Assembly (NCBI GenBank): GCA_049700195.1
Contig: JBNAVY010000002.1
Coordinates: 38,570 to 102,569 of the forward strand
Length of the DNA stretch: 64,000 bases
Direction of reading: 5' to 3'
Origin: JBNAVY01 sp049700195
GTDB lineage: Bacteria; Bacillota; Thermoanaerobacteria; Thermoanaerobacterales; Thermoanaerobacteraceae
The notes under the pieces were generated by a model that did not search any database, was not told where the DNA came from, and saw only the letters and a list, made by a program, of their open reading frames with translations. A program made the translations under genes and the position numbers. Of the stretch, positions 17,097-26,005 are shown one piece after another; positions within the stretch are counted from its first letter, which is position 1, and each line of letters starts with the position of its first letter.

Positions 17097-19142
17097 TTAA
17101 CTAAGCCCAATAAGCTTCCCTCCCTGATATACAATAACTGCCATAATCCAACCCAAAATTAAAGTATAACCTACTGCAAAAAAAGTCCATTTCCATGAAT
17201 TTGTTTCTCTTTTTATAGCAGCAATTGCGGCAACACAGGGTATATAAATTAAAGTCATAACCATAAAGGCATATGCTGATAAAGGTGTAAAATTTTGCTT
17301 TATGGCTGTAATTAAACCGTCACCTTCTGCACTATATAAAACACCAAGAGTTCCAACAACAACTTCTTTAGCCAAAATACCAAAGATAAGAGATGAAGCT
17401 GCCTCCCATGTTCCAAATCCAGCAGGTTTTAATATTGGTGCAACAAAATTTCCCAATCTACCTATTAAACTATCTGAACTTGCATATTCTACTCCCACCG
17501 GTAAATTTGATAATACCCAGATTAATATAACTACACCTAAAATAATAGTCCCCGCTTTTTTAATAAATAAACTGCCTCTTTCCCACATGTGTATAAATAG
17601 TCCTTTTAATGTTGGAATTCTATAAGGTGGTAGTTCCATTATAAAAGGAGAAGTCTTGCCTTTAAATATAAATCTTTTAAAAATTTTTGCCATAATTATA
17701 GCTAATACAATTCCTAATAAATATATTGAAAATACAACCAAGCCTTGATTTGCAGTAAAAAAAACTCCTGCAAACAAAACATAAACCGGTAATCTTGCGG
17801 CACATGACATCAAAGGATTTATCAATATTGTAATGAGTCTATCTTCTTTATTTTCCAGTGTCCTTGTTGCCATAATTCCTGGCACATTACATCCAAAACC
17901 CAAAATCATAGGTATAAAAGATTTCCCATGAAGGCCCAATGCATTCATCACTTTATCCATAACATAAGCAGCCCTTGCCATATACCCGCTGTCTTCTAAA
18001 ATAGATATGACAAAAAATAATAAGAATATTATTGGCACAAAAACAAGGACAGACCCAACACCGCCAACTATACCATCAACAAAAAAAGATATTATAAAAT
18101 CATTAATACCAAAACTTGATAAACCATTACTTAAAATTTTACCAAACCAATCAAAAAAAGTTTCAATAAGGTCTGATAAAGGATTTCCTACAGCAAAAGT
18201 AAATTGAAAAATTGCCCACATAGCAACAAGAAAAATAGGTATCCCTAAATATTTGTTTGTAACAATTTTGTCAATTTTATCTGATAAAGTATATCTTTCC
18301 TCCTGTGTAAAATGTCTTGTAACACATTCTTTTGTAATACCAGAAATAATACCATATCTTTTATCAGCTATTATAATTTCCGGTTCTTCTCCAAATATCG
18401 CTTCTAATCTGTCTTTACTCTCTTTTAATTGTTTTATAATATCTTTATTATTATTTATCATTTGAGTTATATTTTCATCATTTTCTAAAAGTTTCAACGA
18501 AACCCAGCGCGGCAAAAATTCCTTGGATAAAACCTTATCTTTTTTAATAACATTTTCTAATTTTTTTATTTCATCTTCAATTTCTTTTCCATAATTTATA
18601 TTATATTTTTTTAAATTTTTTTTATTATAAATTTCTAATGCAGTGTCTAAAAGTTCTCTAATCCCTTCACCTTTTGTTGCTACTGTTGGTATTACAGGTA
18701 AACATAAAATTTCTGATAATCTGTTTATATTAATTTCTATACCTTTTGCTTTGGCCTCATCTGACATATTTAAGGCAATTATAACTTCAGCCCCTAATTC
18801 AAGAAGCTGCATAGTAAGATATAAATTTCGTTCTAAATTAGTAGAATCAATTACATTAATAACAAGATCAGGTTTATCATAAATAATATAATTTCTCGCT
18901 ACTATCTCGTCTTCTGAATATGCACCTAAACTGTAAGTACCAGGTAGATCAACAATATTTATATTCTGACCTTGATATTTAAGTTTTCCTTCTTTTTTTT
19001 CGACTGTTACTCCTGACCAATTACCAACATGTTGCCTGGATCCTGTAAGTTCATTAAAAAGACTTGTTTTACCAGCATTTGGGTTTCCAGCAAGAGCTAT
19101 TACTAGTTCATTTTTTTGTGTTATAAAATTATCTGATGTCAT
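17097..19142 (-). CDS. feoB: Ferrous iron transport protein B (canonical)
   Basis: Fe(II) transporter of 681 residues. The G domain has G1 GNPNAGKTS, G3 DLPGTYSLG and G4 NMSD, all canonical. A helical GDI-like spacer follows. From residue ~290 there are about ten membrane segments with the gate motifs GFGCNVPGIMAT and MSCAARLPVYVL. The conserved AKEVVVGTLGVLY region lies near the end. AGGGAGG precedes the ATG. It follows two feoA genes after a 197-base AT-rich gap and heads the rest of the cluster. The Fur box near 19890 should place it under iron control. Confidence 0.95.
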   Translation of the reverse strand: MTSDNFITQKNELVIALAGNPNAGKTSLFNELTGSRQHVGNWSGVTVEKKEGKLKYQGQNINIVDLPGTYSLGAYSEDEIVARNYIIYDKPDLVINVIDSTNLERNLYLTMQLLELGAEVIIALNMSDEAKAKGIEININRLSEILCLPVIPTVATKGEGIRELLDTALEIYNKKNLKKYNINYGKEIEDEIKKLENVIKKDKVLSKEFLPRWVSLKLLENDENITQMINNNKDIIKQLKESKDRLEAIFGEEPEIIIADKRYGIISGITKECVTRHFTQEERYTLSDKIDKIVTNKYLGIPIFLVAMWAIFQFTFAVGNPLSDLIETFFDWFGKILSNGLSSFGINDFIISFFVDGIVGGVGSVLVFVPIIFLLFFVISILEDSGYMARAAYVMDKVMNALGLHGKSFIPMILGFGCNVPGIMATRTLENKEDRLITILINPLMSCAARLPVYVLFAGVFFTANQGLVVFSIYLLGIVLAIIMAKIFKRFIFKGKTSPFIMELPPYRIPTLKGLFIHMWERGSLFIKKAGTIILGVVILIWVLSNLPVGVEYASSDSLIGRLGNFVAPILKPAGFGTWEAASSLIFGILAKEVVVGTLGVLYSAEGDGLITAIKQNFTPLSAYAFMVMTLIYIPCVAAIAAIKRETNSWKWTFFAVGYTLILGWIMAVIVYQGGKLIGLS

Positions 19143-19339
19143 TATAATCCTCCCTAATATAATTTTATTGTTATAAATTTACATAACCTAAATCAAATTT
19201 ATATAAATAATACATATAAAAATAATATAAAAACTTTTATATTTAAATTTATTTTAATATTTTAATTAATTTTTCTTGAATATAAATACTCATTCAGATT
19301 TTATATTTTAAAATTATAAATCTTAAAAATTAATAAAGT

Positions 19340-19582
19340 TCATATCTCTTCTACTTTAACTTTTTGTGCTACACCAAAACCTAAAACCAACCTTGTATCT
19401 CCTAAAGCTAAAATAATTGGACCCATATTATTTTGAATCACATATATTACAGATCCTTTATTAAGTCCTAAATCTAAAAGCCTTCTTCTAACTTTTTCAC
19501 CACCAGTAATTTCTGAAATAACTGCTTTTTGACCAGTTGATAACATATTAAGTGGAATTAAAATCTTTCCTTTATTTATCAC
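19340..19582 (-). CDS. feoA: FeoA domain protein (second copy)
   Basis: Small SH3-like protein of 80 residues that supports FeoB. The conserved core is RRRLLDLGLNKGSVIYVIQNN followed by GDTRLVLGFGVAQKVKVEEI. The start is a GTG one base after the stop of the preceding feoA, whose last codons (GAGGTGG) supply the ribosome binding site. FeoA tandem copies before feoB are common in clostridia. Confidence 0.88.
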   Translation of the reverse strand: MINKGKILIPLNMLSTGQKAVISEITGGEKVRRRLLDLGLNKGSVIYVIQNNMGPIILALGDTRLVLGFGVAQKVKVEEI

Positions 19583-19583
19583 T

Positions 19584-19823
19584 TTAAACCACCTCCACTT
19601 CAATCAAAGCAGCTTCAGATCTTCTAAGAGTTAATTTATAATTTAAAACTGAAATTTCAATAGGATCGCCTAAAGGGGCTATCCCATCTATTTTCACTTG
19701 TGTACCATGTATAATCCCCATATCCATAAGCCGCCTTCTTAATTCTTTTTCAGCTTTTAATTTTATTACCTTTGCTTTTGTCCCAACAGAAAGTTTATCC
19801 AAAGTTAAAACTTCAGTTTTCAT
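19584..19823 (-). CDS. feoA: FeoA domain protein (first copy)
   Basis: Small cytoplasmic protein of 79 residues with the FeoA core ELRRRLMDMGIIHGTQVKIDG, then GDPIEISVLNYKLTLRRSEA. It is the first gene of the iron cluster, with AAGGAGG before the ATG. A Fur-box-like dyad lies about 60 bases upstream. It partners FeoB in Fe(II) uptake. Confidence 0.92.
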   Translation of the reverse strand: MKTEVLTLDKLSVGTKAKVIKLKAEKELRRRLMDMGIIHGTQVKIDGIAPLGDPIEISVLNYKLTLRRSEAALIEVEVV

Positions 19824-19873
19824 TATAAATCCTCCTTAATATAAAATTACCGATATAATTGATATCAAATAAT

Positions 19874-19945
19874 ATATGATAGTGATAATCGTTATCATTA
19901 TCATATACATGATATCATAATTTAAATGCCTCGTCAATATAAAAA
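19874..19945 (-). promoter_or_regulatory. Fur box and promoter of the feo cluster
   Basis: TGATAATCGTTATCA at 19883-19897 matches the Firmicute 7-1-7 Fur consensus TGATAATNATTATCA with one mismatch. Overlapping half sites (TGATAG, ATTATCA) extend it on both sides. On the minus strand TTGACG with a TATCAT 17 bases later can serve as promoter just upstream of the box. Iron-loaded Fur would block initiation. Confidence 0.82.
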
Positions 19946-19970
19946 AAAGCACTAAAAAGTGCTTTTTTTT
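19941..19970 (-). terminator. Intrinsic terminator after the DUF1847 gene
   Basis: AAAAAAAAGCACT and AGTGCTTTTTTTT form a hairpin with a long T tract on either strand. It ends the gene stopping at 19973 and isolates the feo promoter. Confidence 0.9.
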
Positions 19971-19972
19971 TA

Positions 19973-20575
19973 TTATACATTTGCCATTTCCAAACCTTTT
20001 ACAGGACAATGGGCATATTTTCTATCTTTAGCTATTAATGTTGTAACTAAAGCTTTGGAATATTTATTAAATAAAATATCATGACCGACACATAAACCAA
20101 TTACAATGTTAAGGTCAGTATTTTCCTGATTCATAATTTCAGCTTGCGTTATAGGATTACAAGTTGCAGTAAAACCTTCATTTGCCTTTTTAATATCTAT
20201 ATCCTCTATATCTATAGATCCAACCTTACAACAAACAGGAACTATTTTTAAATCATATTTTTCTAAAAGTTTTATAAATTGTTTAGCTTCTCTACTCATA
20301 GAATAACAAAAAGCAATACCTATTGTCCTAAAATTCATCTGCATTATAAACTCCAATATTTCTTCTGTCCTGCTTCTTAATTCGCCACTATTAGTTTTGG
20401 GAAGCGAATTTGCAAAATCCATTATTTTATGAACAGTTTCATCTTTTTTGTATATAGCTTTAGATTGTTCAATTATATCTCTTCTTTCAATCGTAGGACA
20501 ATTTTTAGGATAATTCCCTTCCCCTTTGGCACATGGTTTATTTGGACATATACCACATGTATAAATTGATTTCAT
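19973..20575 (-). CDS. DUF1847 family putative metal-binding protein
   Basis: Protein of 200 residues with a Cys-rich N terminus (CGICPNKPCAKG, then NCPTIERR) and further cysteines in PVCCKVGS, ATCNPITQ and CVGHDILF. This pattern fits DUF1847, annotated only as a metal-binding domain. The ATG at 20575 follows GGGGTG. A perfect 17-bp palindrome TTGTATACTGTATACAA lies in its leader, and a near-copy lies before the FecB-type gene at 24370. That links it to metal or cofactor uptake, by inference. Confidence 0.82.
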   Translation of the reverse strand: MKSIYTCGICPNKPCAKGEGNYPKNCPTIERRDIIEQSKAIYKKDETVHKIMDFANSLPKTNSGELRSRTEEILEFIMQMNFRTIGIAFCYSMSREAKQFIKLLEKYDLKIVPVCCKVGSIDIEDIDIKKANEGFTATCNPITQAEIMNQENTDLNIVIGLCVGHDILFNKYSKALVTTLIAKDRKYAHCPVKGLEMANV

Positions 20576-20587
20576 ATTTTTCACCCC

Positions 20588-20604
20588 TTGTATACTGTAT
20601 ACAA
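20588..20604 (-). promoter_or_regulatory. Perfect TTGTATAC-T-GTATACAA operator
   Basis: The 8-1-8 perfect palindrome sits just downstream of the predicted start point of the DUF1847 promoter, a position typical for repression. A related site (14 of 17 bases) occurs at 24405. Confidence 0.65.
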
Positions 20605-20617
20605 TATTCACTAAAAA

Positions 20618-20646
20618 ATTGTAACATAAAATCATCTTTATAGCAA
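20618..20646 (-). promoter_or_regulatory. Promoter of the DUF1847 gene
   Basis: Minus strand TTGCTA (20641-20646) and TACAAT (20618-20623) are 17 bases apart, followed by the operator at 20588. Confidence 0.5.
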
Positions 20647-20761
20647 GAGTTAATTTATATGTTACTAAAATATACCATACTGTCAAATATTATATTTATA
20701 GTATTTTTTATAATTATATTTAATTATTATGAAAAATTTTTTTATTAAAAAATTAAAAATT

Positions 20762-21181
20762 TTACTCTAAAACATCATCAGGACCCTTAACACTATCAAG
20801 ATCATAAACATAGGTTTTAATATCTAATATAGGGCTTTTGTCTAAAGCATCAACACCCTTTACATAAAGTTTATTTCCTTCAACTTTAAGAAGATCTGCA
20901 ACACAAAATGCTATTGGATTTGGTCTGTTTGGCGAACGCGTTCCAAAAACGCCTTTTACCTCAGGCCCCCAAGGTGTTGCTGACTTTAATATATCTCTTT
21001 TAGCTAAATGTTGCCAATATAAAACTATTATATGTTTTCTTTTTTCAATATCTAAAAGACCATCTACATATTCTGGATATATTTCCAAAACAACTTCACT
21101 ACTACTCATTCTTCCTTGAAATGGTGCATCTTTTTTCCCCTTGTACGGACTATGTATTACACCAATAGAAACTAATTCCAA
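20762..21181 (-). CDS. TrmO-like tRNA methyltransferase (UPF0066)
   Basis: Protein of about 139 residues of the TrmO/YaeB family, which methylates the t6A base at position 37 of some tRNAs using SAM. Signatures are VSIGVIHSPY at the N terminus and GTRSPNRPNPIAF in the centre. It is shorter than E. coli TrmO and lacks its C-terminal domain, as in many anaerobes and archaea, so the substrate is not certain. The TTG at 21181 has AAAGGAG 8 bases upstream. It lies between DUF1847 and a metal-complex ABC transporter on the same strand. Confidence 0.82.
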   Translation of the reverse strand: MELVSIGVIHSPYKGKKDAPFQGRMSSSEVVLEIYPEYVDGLLDIEKRKHIIVLYWQHLAKRDILKSATPWGPEVKGVFGTRSPNRPNPIAFCVADLLKVEGNKLYVKGVDALDKSPILDIKTYVYDLDSVKGPDDVLE

Positions 21182-21348
21182 AATTAACACTCCTTTAACT
21201 CTATTTAAAATAACAAAAAGAAAATTTTTTAAAAGTTATCAATAGAATAGTTTTTATGTTGTCTACTTTAAGAATAATAAATAATTTATGAATTTTATTC
21301 TTATATATAAAATAAAAAACTCAAAAGTAAGCTTTAAAGTTTAAAATT

Positions 21349-22101
21349 TTAAAGTGGAATAACTATCTTCATTCCGCGAACATTCTCTACAATTACAGGT
21401 ATATCATAAACTGCTTGTATATTTGACTCAGTCATAACTTCTTCGCCTCCATATGCATATATTGTATTATCTTTTAAAAGTAAAAATTTATCAGAAAATC
21501 TTAGAGCTAAATTTAAATCATGTATTATGACAATTGCTGCTATATTCTGCTCTTTTACAGTGTGTTTTATTATTTTTAAAACTTCAATCTGATTTTTTAA
21601 GTCTAAATTATTTGTAGGTTCATCTAAAAGCATTACAAGAGGCTGTTGTGCCAATGCCCTTGCAATTACAACTTTTTGTAACTCCCCACCACTTAATTCA
21701 CTTAAATATCTTAAAGACAAATCTTCTAAATTAAATTTATTTATTACATCATTAACAATCTTTAGATCTTTTTTAGAAACATCCCATTTTATATGAGGCT
21801 TTCTACCTAAAAGAACAGCATCAAAAACAGTAAAACGACCATTCTCATTCTTTTGTGCTACATATCCTATTTTTTTAGCTATTTCTATACGGCTTAACTT
21901 TAACAAATCTTCTTTTTCTATATATATAGTTCCTTTATGTGGTTTTAAAATATTATTTATACACTTAAGTAGAGTAGATTTACCGGCGCCATTATTGCCT
22001 AAAATGGATAATAACTCTCCTCTTTTTAGTTCAAATTTAACATCTTTTAAAACTGGAATACTACTATAACTAAAATCAATACCATTAATATTTAAAATCA
22101 T
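21349..22101 (-). CDS. FecE/BtuD-type ABC transporter ATPase
   Basis: ATPase of 250 residues for uptake of an iron complex, heme or cobalamin. Walker A GNNGAGKST, signature LSGGELQK and Walker B VMLLDEPTNN are intact; the switch histidine is in IVIHDLNLAL. It overlaps the permease stop by four bases. It is the last gene of the three-gene transporter. Confidence 0.93.
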   Translation of the reverse strand: MILNINGIDFSYSSIPVLKDVKFELKRGELLSILGNNGAGKSTLLKCINNILKPHKGTIYIEKEDLLKLSRIEIAKKIGYVAQKNENGRFTVFDAVLLGRKPHIKWDVSKKDLKIVNDVINKFNLEDLSLRYLSELSGGELQKVVIARALAQQPLVMLLDEPTNNLDLKNQIEVLKIIKHTVKEQNIAAIVIIHDLNLALRFSDKFLLLKDNTIYAYGGEEVMTESNIQAVYDIPVIVENVRGMKIVIPL

Positions 22102-23162
22102 TTTTTATACCCCCTTGACAAAACATAAAGAAAAACAGGGGCTCCCAAAAATGATGTTATTGCACCTACCGGAAGTACAACTGGTGAGATTACTGTCCTC
22201 CCTAAGGTATCGGATGCTAAAAGTATTAAACCACCCATAAAAGATGAAGCTGGAATTAAAAATCTATGATCTGCACCTATTAATCTTCTCATTATGTGTG
22301 GACCAACGAGTCCTATAAAACCAATAATACCTACAAAAGAAGTTATTGTTGCAGCAATTAAGGAAGAAATAAGCATCCCATAAAGCCTTATTTTCTCCAC
22401 ATCAACGCCAAGCCCTTTTGCAGTTTCCTCTCCACTATCTAATGCATTGTAATTCCACCTATTAAACATAAAATATATAAGAGATAATATAACAACTATA
22501 GTCATTATTATTAAATCTCTCCATGATGTACGCCCTATATCACCAAAAGTCCAAAAAACAACTGAAGCAACTTTTACATCATCTGCAAAATATTGTAGAA
22601 TCATTGTTATGGCTGAAAATAAAGAACCTAATGCTACACCTGCTAAAACCATAGCTTCAGGCGTTACTTTAAAATTTTTTGCAAGCATTAATACAACTAA
22701 TGTTGCACCCATAGAACCTAAAAAAGCAAAAATTACCACCAAATATGAATTATTAATAATTACTGAATCTGTATTATTTGTAGTTCCAGCTCCAAAAACT
22801 ATTATAGCTAATGCAGCCCCAAAAGCAGCCCCTTGTGAAATCCCTAATGTAAATGGTGATGCTAATGGGTTTCTTAAAATACTCTGTGAAACACATCCTG
22901 CGACTGAAAGTCCAATGCCGCCAACAATAGCAGTCAGTACTCTTGGCATTCTGATATTCCAAACAATAATATTAAATCTTTCACTACCTTTCCCTAACAA
23001 AGTTTTAATTACATCAGTGGTACTTATACCTGCAGAACCAGCATTAATGGCATAAATAGCAAGAATTACCGTTGCTAAAGCTGTAAATAATATTATTAAT
23101 AATTTTCTTTTTATATATTTATTATAACTTGCTGGTATAGTATCTTTAATAGGATGACTCAA
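22098..23162 (-). CDS. FecCD-family ABC transporter permease
   Basis: Membrane permease of 354 residues with about ten segments. GCVSQSILRNPLASPFTLGIS and GFIGLVGPHIMRRLIGADHR are the diagnostic FecCD/BtuC motifs (coupling helix). It starts at a TTG eight bases after AAAGGAG. A hairpin separates it from the binding-protein gene upstream; the ATPase gene overlaps its end. Confidence 0.93.
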   Translation of the reverse strand: MSHPIKDTIPASYNKYIKRKLLIILFTALATVILAIYAINAGSAGISTTDVIKTLLGKGSERFNIIVWNIRMPRVLTAIVGGIGLSVAGCVSQSILRNPLASPFTLGISQGAAFGAALAIIVFGAGTTNNTDSVIINNSYLVVIFAFLGSMGATLVVLMLAKNFKVTPEAMVLAGVALGSLFSAITMILQYFADDVKVASVVFWTFGDIGRTSWRDLIIMTIVVILSLIYFMFNRWNYNALDSGEETAKGLGVDVEKIRLYGMLISSLIAATITSFVGIIGFIGLVGPHIMRRLIGADHRFLIPASSFMGGLILLASDTLGRTVISPVVLPVGAITSFLGAPVFLYVLSRGYKK

Positions 23163-23187
23163 AACTACATCTCCTTTGCAATTATTA

Positions 23188-23216
23188 TATTCCCGCCATT
23201 TTTAGACGGGAATATT
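23188..23216 (-). terminator. Intercistronic hairpin after the binding-protein gene
   Basis: ATATTCCCG and CGGGAATAT arms around a short loop lie between the binding-protein stop and the permease. It could act as a partial terminator or an mRNA stabiliser that raises the level of the binding protein. Confidence 0.6.
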
Positions 23217-23224
23217 AAAAAATG

Positions 23225-24370
23225 TTAAAATTTAATATTTTCAAAACCTCCAAAGATTTCTTTCATATTATTATACACGTTTTTACCCTTTTCACCAAAA
23301 AATAATGTGTATATTTCATCTGCTTTTTGCTCAGGATTAACATCTTTAAATTGTTCTTTATATAGTATTTTGCCCGCCCAATATGAATCAGCAAGAGCTG
23401 TTTCAATATTTGTTGTATATTGATTATATGGAAGCATACCATATACTTGATTATTTTTAACAGCTTTTAAACTTCTATAAAAATCAGGATTTTTTTGATA
23501 ATCTTGCTTTACTAAATTAAAATTTCCTTCATCAATAAAAATGATATCTGGGTTCCATGATAATAATTTTTCTCTTTCTATAATTATACTGCCTTTTTGT
23601 CCTAGAGTATCTGCTACATTTTTTGCATGAACTGCTGCAAAAGGAGGATAATTGCCTTGCGTACTTTCTATACCATGCCCACCTTTAAAACCAAGAGCAC
23701 CTATATAAACTGTAAGTTTTTTATCTTCAGGGATATCCTTTGTTTTATTATTTAAATCAATTTCAATATCTTTTATTTGATTTATCAATTCATTAGCTCT
23801 ACTTTCTTTGCCCATTATTTTACCAATAATATTTAAAGAAGTATACACATCATTATCAAATGTACCTAATTTACCATAACTTAAAACAACTACAGGGATA
23901 CCTGTTTTTGCTTGTAAATCATCAGCTTTTGACTTGTCAAGAAGAGAAACTACAAATATTACATCAGGATTTACCTGAACTAGTTTTTCTGCATCAGGTG
24001 CAGAATCTGGACCTCCCTGACCAATAACAGGCATATTTTTAAATTCATCATGAAAAACCATATTATAAGTACGTCCATCTGTAAGCTTTTTATCAATGTT
24101 TTCAATCCCTGCTACTCTATCAACACCATCAATATATGTAATAAGCCTTAAAGCACCTGGACCAATACCAACGACTTTTTTAACGGGAAGTTTTAATTCG
24201 ACTTGTCGTCCTGATAAATCTGTTACTGTAATAGTTTGTGATTGTTTCTCTGAAACTTTTGGGACTTGTTTACTGCTTTGAGATTCTTTGTTGCTGCAAG
24301 CTGTTAAAGAAATAACAGCAATAAGAATAATAGATAGCAAAATGTTAATTTTTTTTAATAATTTAGACAT
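23225..24370 (-). CDS. Metal-complex ABC transporter substrate-binding lipoprotein
   Basis: Lipoprotein of 381 residues. The signal peptide ends in the lipobox SLTAC (Cys near residue 26). The body is a FecB/BtuF-type class III binding fold: ITVTDLSGRQVELKLPVKKVVG at the start of the mature part, and VQVNPDVIFV later. The motif NQYTTNIETALADSYWAGK resembles iron-complex binding proteins of anaerobes and archaea. Ligand could be a siderophore, heme, cobalamin or another metal complex. A GTATAC-type dyad lies about 40 bases upstream. Confidence 0.9.
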   Translation of the reverse strand: MSKLLKKINILLSIILIAVISLTACSNKESQSSKQVPKVSEKQSQTITVTDLSGRQVELKLPVKKVVGIGPGALRLITYIDGVDRVAGIENIDKKLTDGRTYNMVFHDEFKNMPVIGQGGPDSAPDAEKLVQVNPDVIFVVSLLDKSKADDLQAKTGIPVVVLSYGKLGTFDNDVYTSLNIIGKIMGKESRANELINQIKDIEIDLNNKTKDIPEDKKLTVYIGALGFKGGHGIESTQGNYPPFAAVHAKNVADTLGQKGSIIIEREKLLSWNPDIIFIDEGNFNLVKQDYQKNPDFYRSLKAVKNNQVYGMLPYNQYTTNIETALADSYWAGKILYKEQFKDVNPEQKADEIYTLFFGEKGKNVYNNMKEIFGGFENIKF

Positions 24371-24404
24371 TTTAAAACCTCCATATATAAATTTAATAAC
24401 TAAA

Positions 24405-24421
24405 CTGTATAATGTATACTA
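24405..24421 (-). promoter_or_regulatory. GTATAC-type operator upstream of the binding-protein gene
   Basis: CTGTATAATGTATACTA matches the palindrome at 20588 at 14 of 17 positions. It lies 35-50 bases before the start codon. Confidence 0.5.
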
Positions 24422-24471
24422 TCATACAATTAGTGTTACTTTTTTTAAAATTATAACACGTTTTATAAAAT

Positions 24472-24529
24472 AAAACAATATATAAAATAAAAAAGGCTAA
24501 TTAGCCTTTTTTATTTTATATATTGTTTT
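24472..24529 (-). terminator. 58-bp perfect palindrome acting as terminator
   Basis: Two exact 29-base arms meet at 24500/24501 (centre GGCTAATTAGCC flanked by A and T tracts). It directly follows the stop of the flavoprotein gene at 24534. Confidence 0.85.
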
Positions 24530-24533
24530 ATTT

Positions 24534-25877
24534 TTACATTTTTGAAACAGCATCTAAAGCTGCTGCATTTATTGGATATGATACCGGTGAAGCTGTTAAC
24601 AAAGGATGTGTAGCAACTTGGAAAGTATTTAATTCAGATGCTGTAACACCCTTTTGAATTGCAAGGCTTAAAATATTTATCATTTCACCTATACTTTCTC
24701 CTCCTGAAATCTGTGCACCTATTATAACACCAGAATATCTTGAAAATATAAGCTTCATTTTTATATTTTTAGCATTTGGAAGTGACCCTGGGTGTTTATC
24801 CATTGTAGTAAATTCACCTATAACCATATCAAAACCTTCTGCTTTTGCTTGGGTTTCTGTCAAACCAGCTGCTGCAAATGCAATCCCATCTATTTTTGTT
24901 GAAAATGCACTTATTGTTCCTTTATTTTCCTTTACAAGCCTTAATGTGAATACATTTACTCCTGCTATTTTAGCTTCATTTGCTGCAGTAGATGCTAAAA
25001 GTATTGGTACATTTTTCCTTGTAAAGAAACACTTCTTTTCTGCACAGTCGCCAACAGCAAATATATTTGGTTCGCTTGTTCTCATATACTCATCTACTAT
25101 TATTGCTCCTCTTTCATTTATCTTTAAACCTGCCGATTTAGCTAATTCTGAATTTGGTTTTACACCTAAGCCAAGAATTACTATATCCGCTTTTATTTTT
25201 TCACCATTATCAAATTCAATTTCCTGAACTTTTTTATCCCCTAAAATTTTTGATACTTTTGTATTTGTTTTTATTATAATTCCAGCATCTTTTAAAACTT
25301 TTTCTGCCATATCACTATATTCTGGATCAAAAGCCTGCCACAAAAGTTTATTAGCAACTTCTACAATTGTAACATTTTTCCCCAGCATTTTAATTTGCTC
25401 AGCCATTTCAACACCAATAAAACCACCACCTATTACAACTACATTATTTGCTTCGTTAATCTTTTGTTGAACAAATTTTAAATAATCTTCGTCTTTTTTT
25501 ATTGGAAATACATTTTCAAGTTCATGTCCTGGTATAAATGATGGAATTATAGGTACTGAACCTGTAGCTAAAATCATTTTTTCATATGAAATATCACCAT
25601 TATTTTTTGTTGTCGCTTTTTTGTTAGCATTGTCAATTGAAACGACTTCATCAATAATTATATCAATACCTACACTTGTTAACATTGCATCAGGAATTGC
25701 ATTTTTTGATGTATCTTTTAATGTTCCAAAAATATATGGTATACCACAAGGAACCATAACCTTTTCTGTCATTCTCACAACTGTTACTTTTTTATCTTTG
25801 TATGTTTTTTTTGCTGATAATGCAGCCAAAATTCCTCCTGCACTTCCTCCTATTACTAAAACATCTGTGTTTAACAT
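24534..25877 (-). CDS. FAD-dependent pyridine nucleotide-disulfide oxidoreductase (CoA-disulfide reductase/Nsr-like)
   Basis: Flavoprotein of 447 residues. VIGGSAGGILAA binds FAD, and VVVIGGGFIGVEMAEQI binds NAD(P)H. IFAVGDCAEK is the second FAD motif. A single redox cysteine in VPCGIPYIFG (near residue 43) places it with CoA-disulfide reductases, NADH oxidases and NADH:polysulfide reductases. There is no C-terminal rhodanese domain. The likely role is NAD(P)H-linked reduction of CoA-disulfide, polysulfide or oxygen in an anaerobe. It has a consensus promoter overlapped by the TTGAC-N4-GTC dyad, and is divergent from hydE. Confidence 0.88.
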   Translation of the reverse strand: MLNTDVLVIGGSAGGILAALSAKKTYKDKKVTVVRMTEKVMVPCGIPYIFGTLKDTSKNAIPDAMLTSVGIDIIIDEVVSIDNANKKATTKNNGDISYEKMILATGSVPIIPSFIPGHELENVFPIKKDEDYLKFVQQKINEANNVVVIGGGFIGVEMAEQIKMLGKNVTIVEVANKLLWQAFDPEYSDMAEKVLKDAGIIIKTNTKVSKILGDKKVQEIEFDNGEKIKADIVILGLGVKPNSELAKSAGLKINERGAIIVDEYMRTSEPNIFAVGDCAEKKCFFTRKNVPILLASTAANEAKIAGVNVFTLRLVKENKGTISAFSTKIDGIAFAAAGLTETQAKAEGFDMVIGEFTTMDKHPGSLPNAKNIKMKLIFSRYSGVIIGAQISGGESIGEMINILSLAIQKGVTASELNTFQVATHPLLTASPVSYPINAAALDAVSKM

Positions 25878-25937
25878 TAATACTTACCTCCTAAATCTTC
25901 TTATTTTACCCCTACCCATAAGGGCGCCTCTAAGTAG

Positions 25938-25966
25938 ATTATAAAATTATAATAGACTTATGTCAA
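25938..25966 (-). promoter_or_regulatory. Promoter with TTGAC-ATAA-GTCTA dyad over the -35
   Basis: Minus strand TTGACA and TATAAT (25938-25943) are exactly 17 bases apart. The -35 lies in the near-palindrome TTGACATAAGTCTA (25953-25966). Confidence 0.75.
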
Positions 25967-25980
25967 TAAAATATCAGTAT

Positions 25981-26005
25981 TTTGTTAAAAAAATAGTTTA
26001 ACAAA
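25981..26005 (+). promoter_or_regulatory. TTTGTTAAA-N7-TTTAACAAA dyad upstream of hydE
   Basis: Perfect 9-bp arms are separated by 7 bases. A third half-site TTTAACAAA occurs at 26020-26028. It resembles a Rex (NADH-sensing) half-site but the spacing is wider than usual. It lies between the divergent flavoprotein and hydE promoters. Confidence 0.5.

Noticed and set aside
25981..26005. Standard Rex operator
   Set aside because: The half-sites resemble TTGTTAA/TTAACAA, but the spacing is larger than in known Rex sites, so it is reported only as a dyad.
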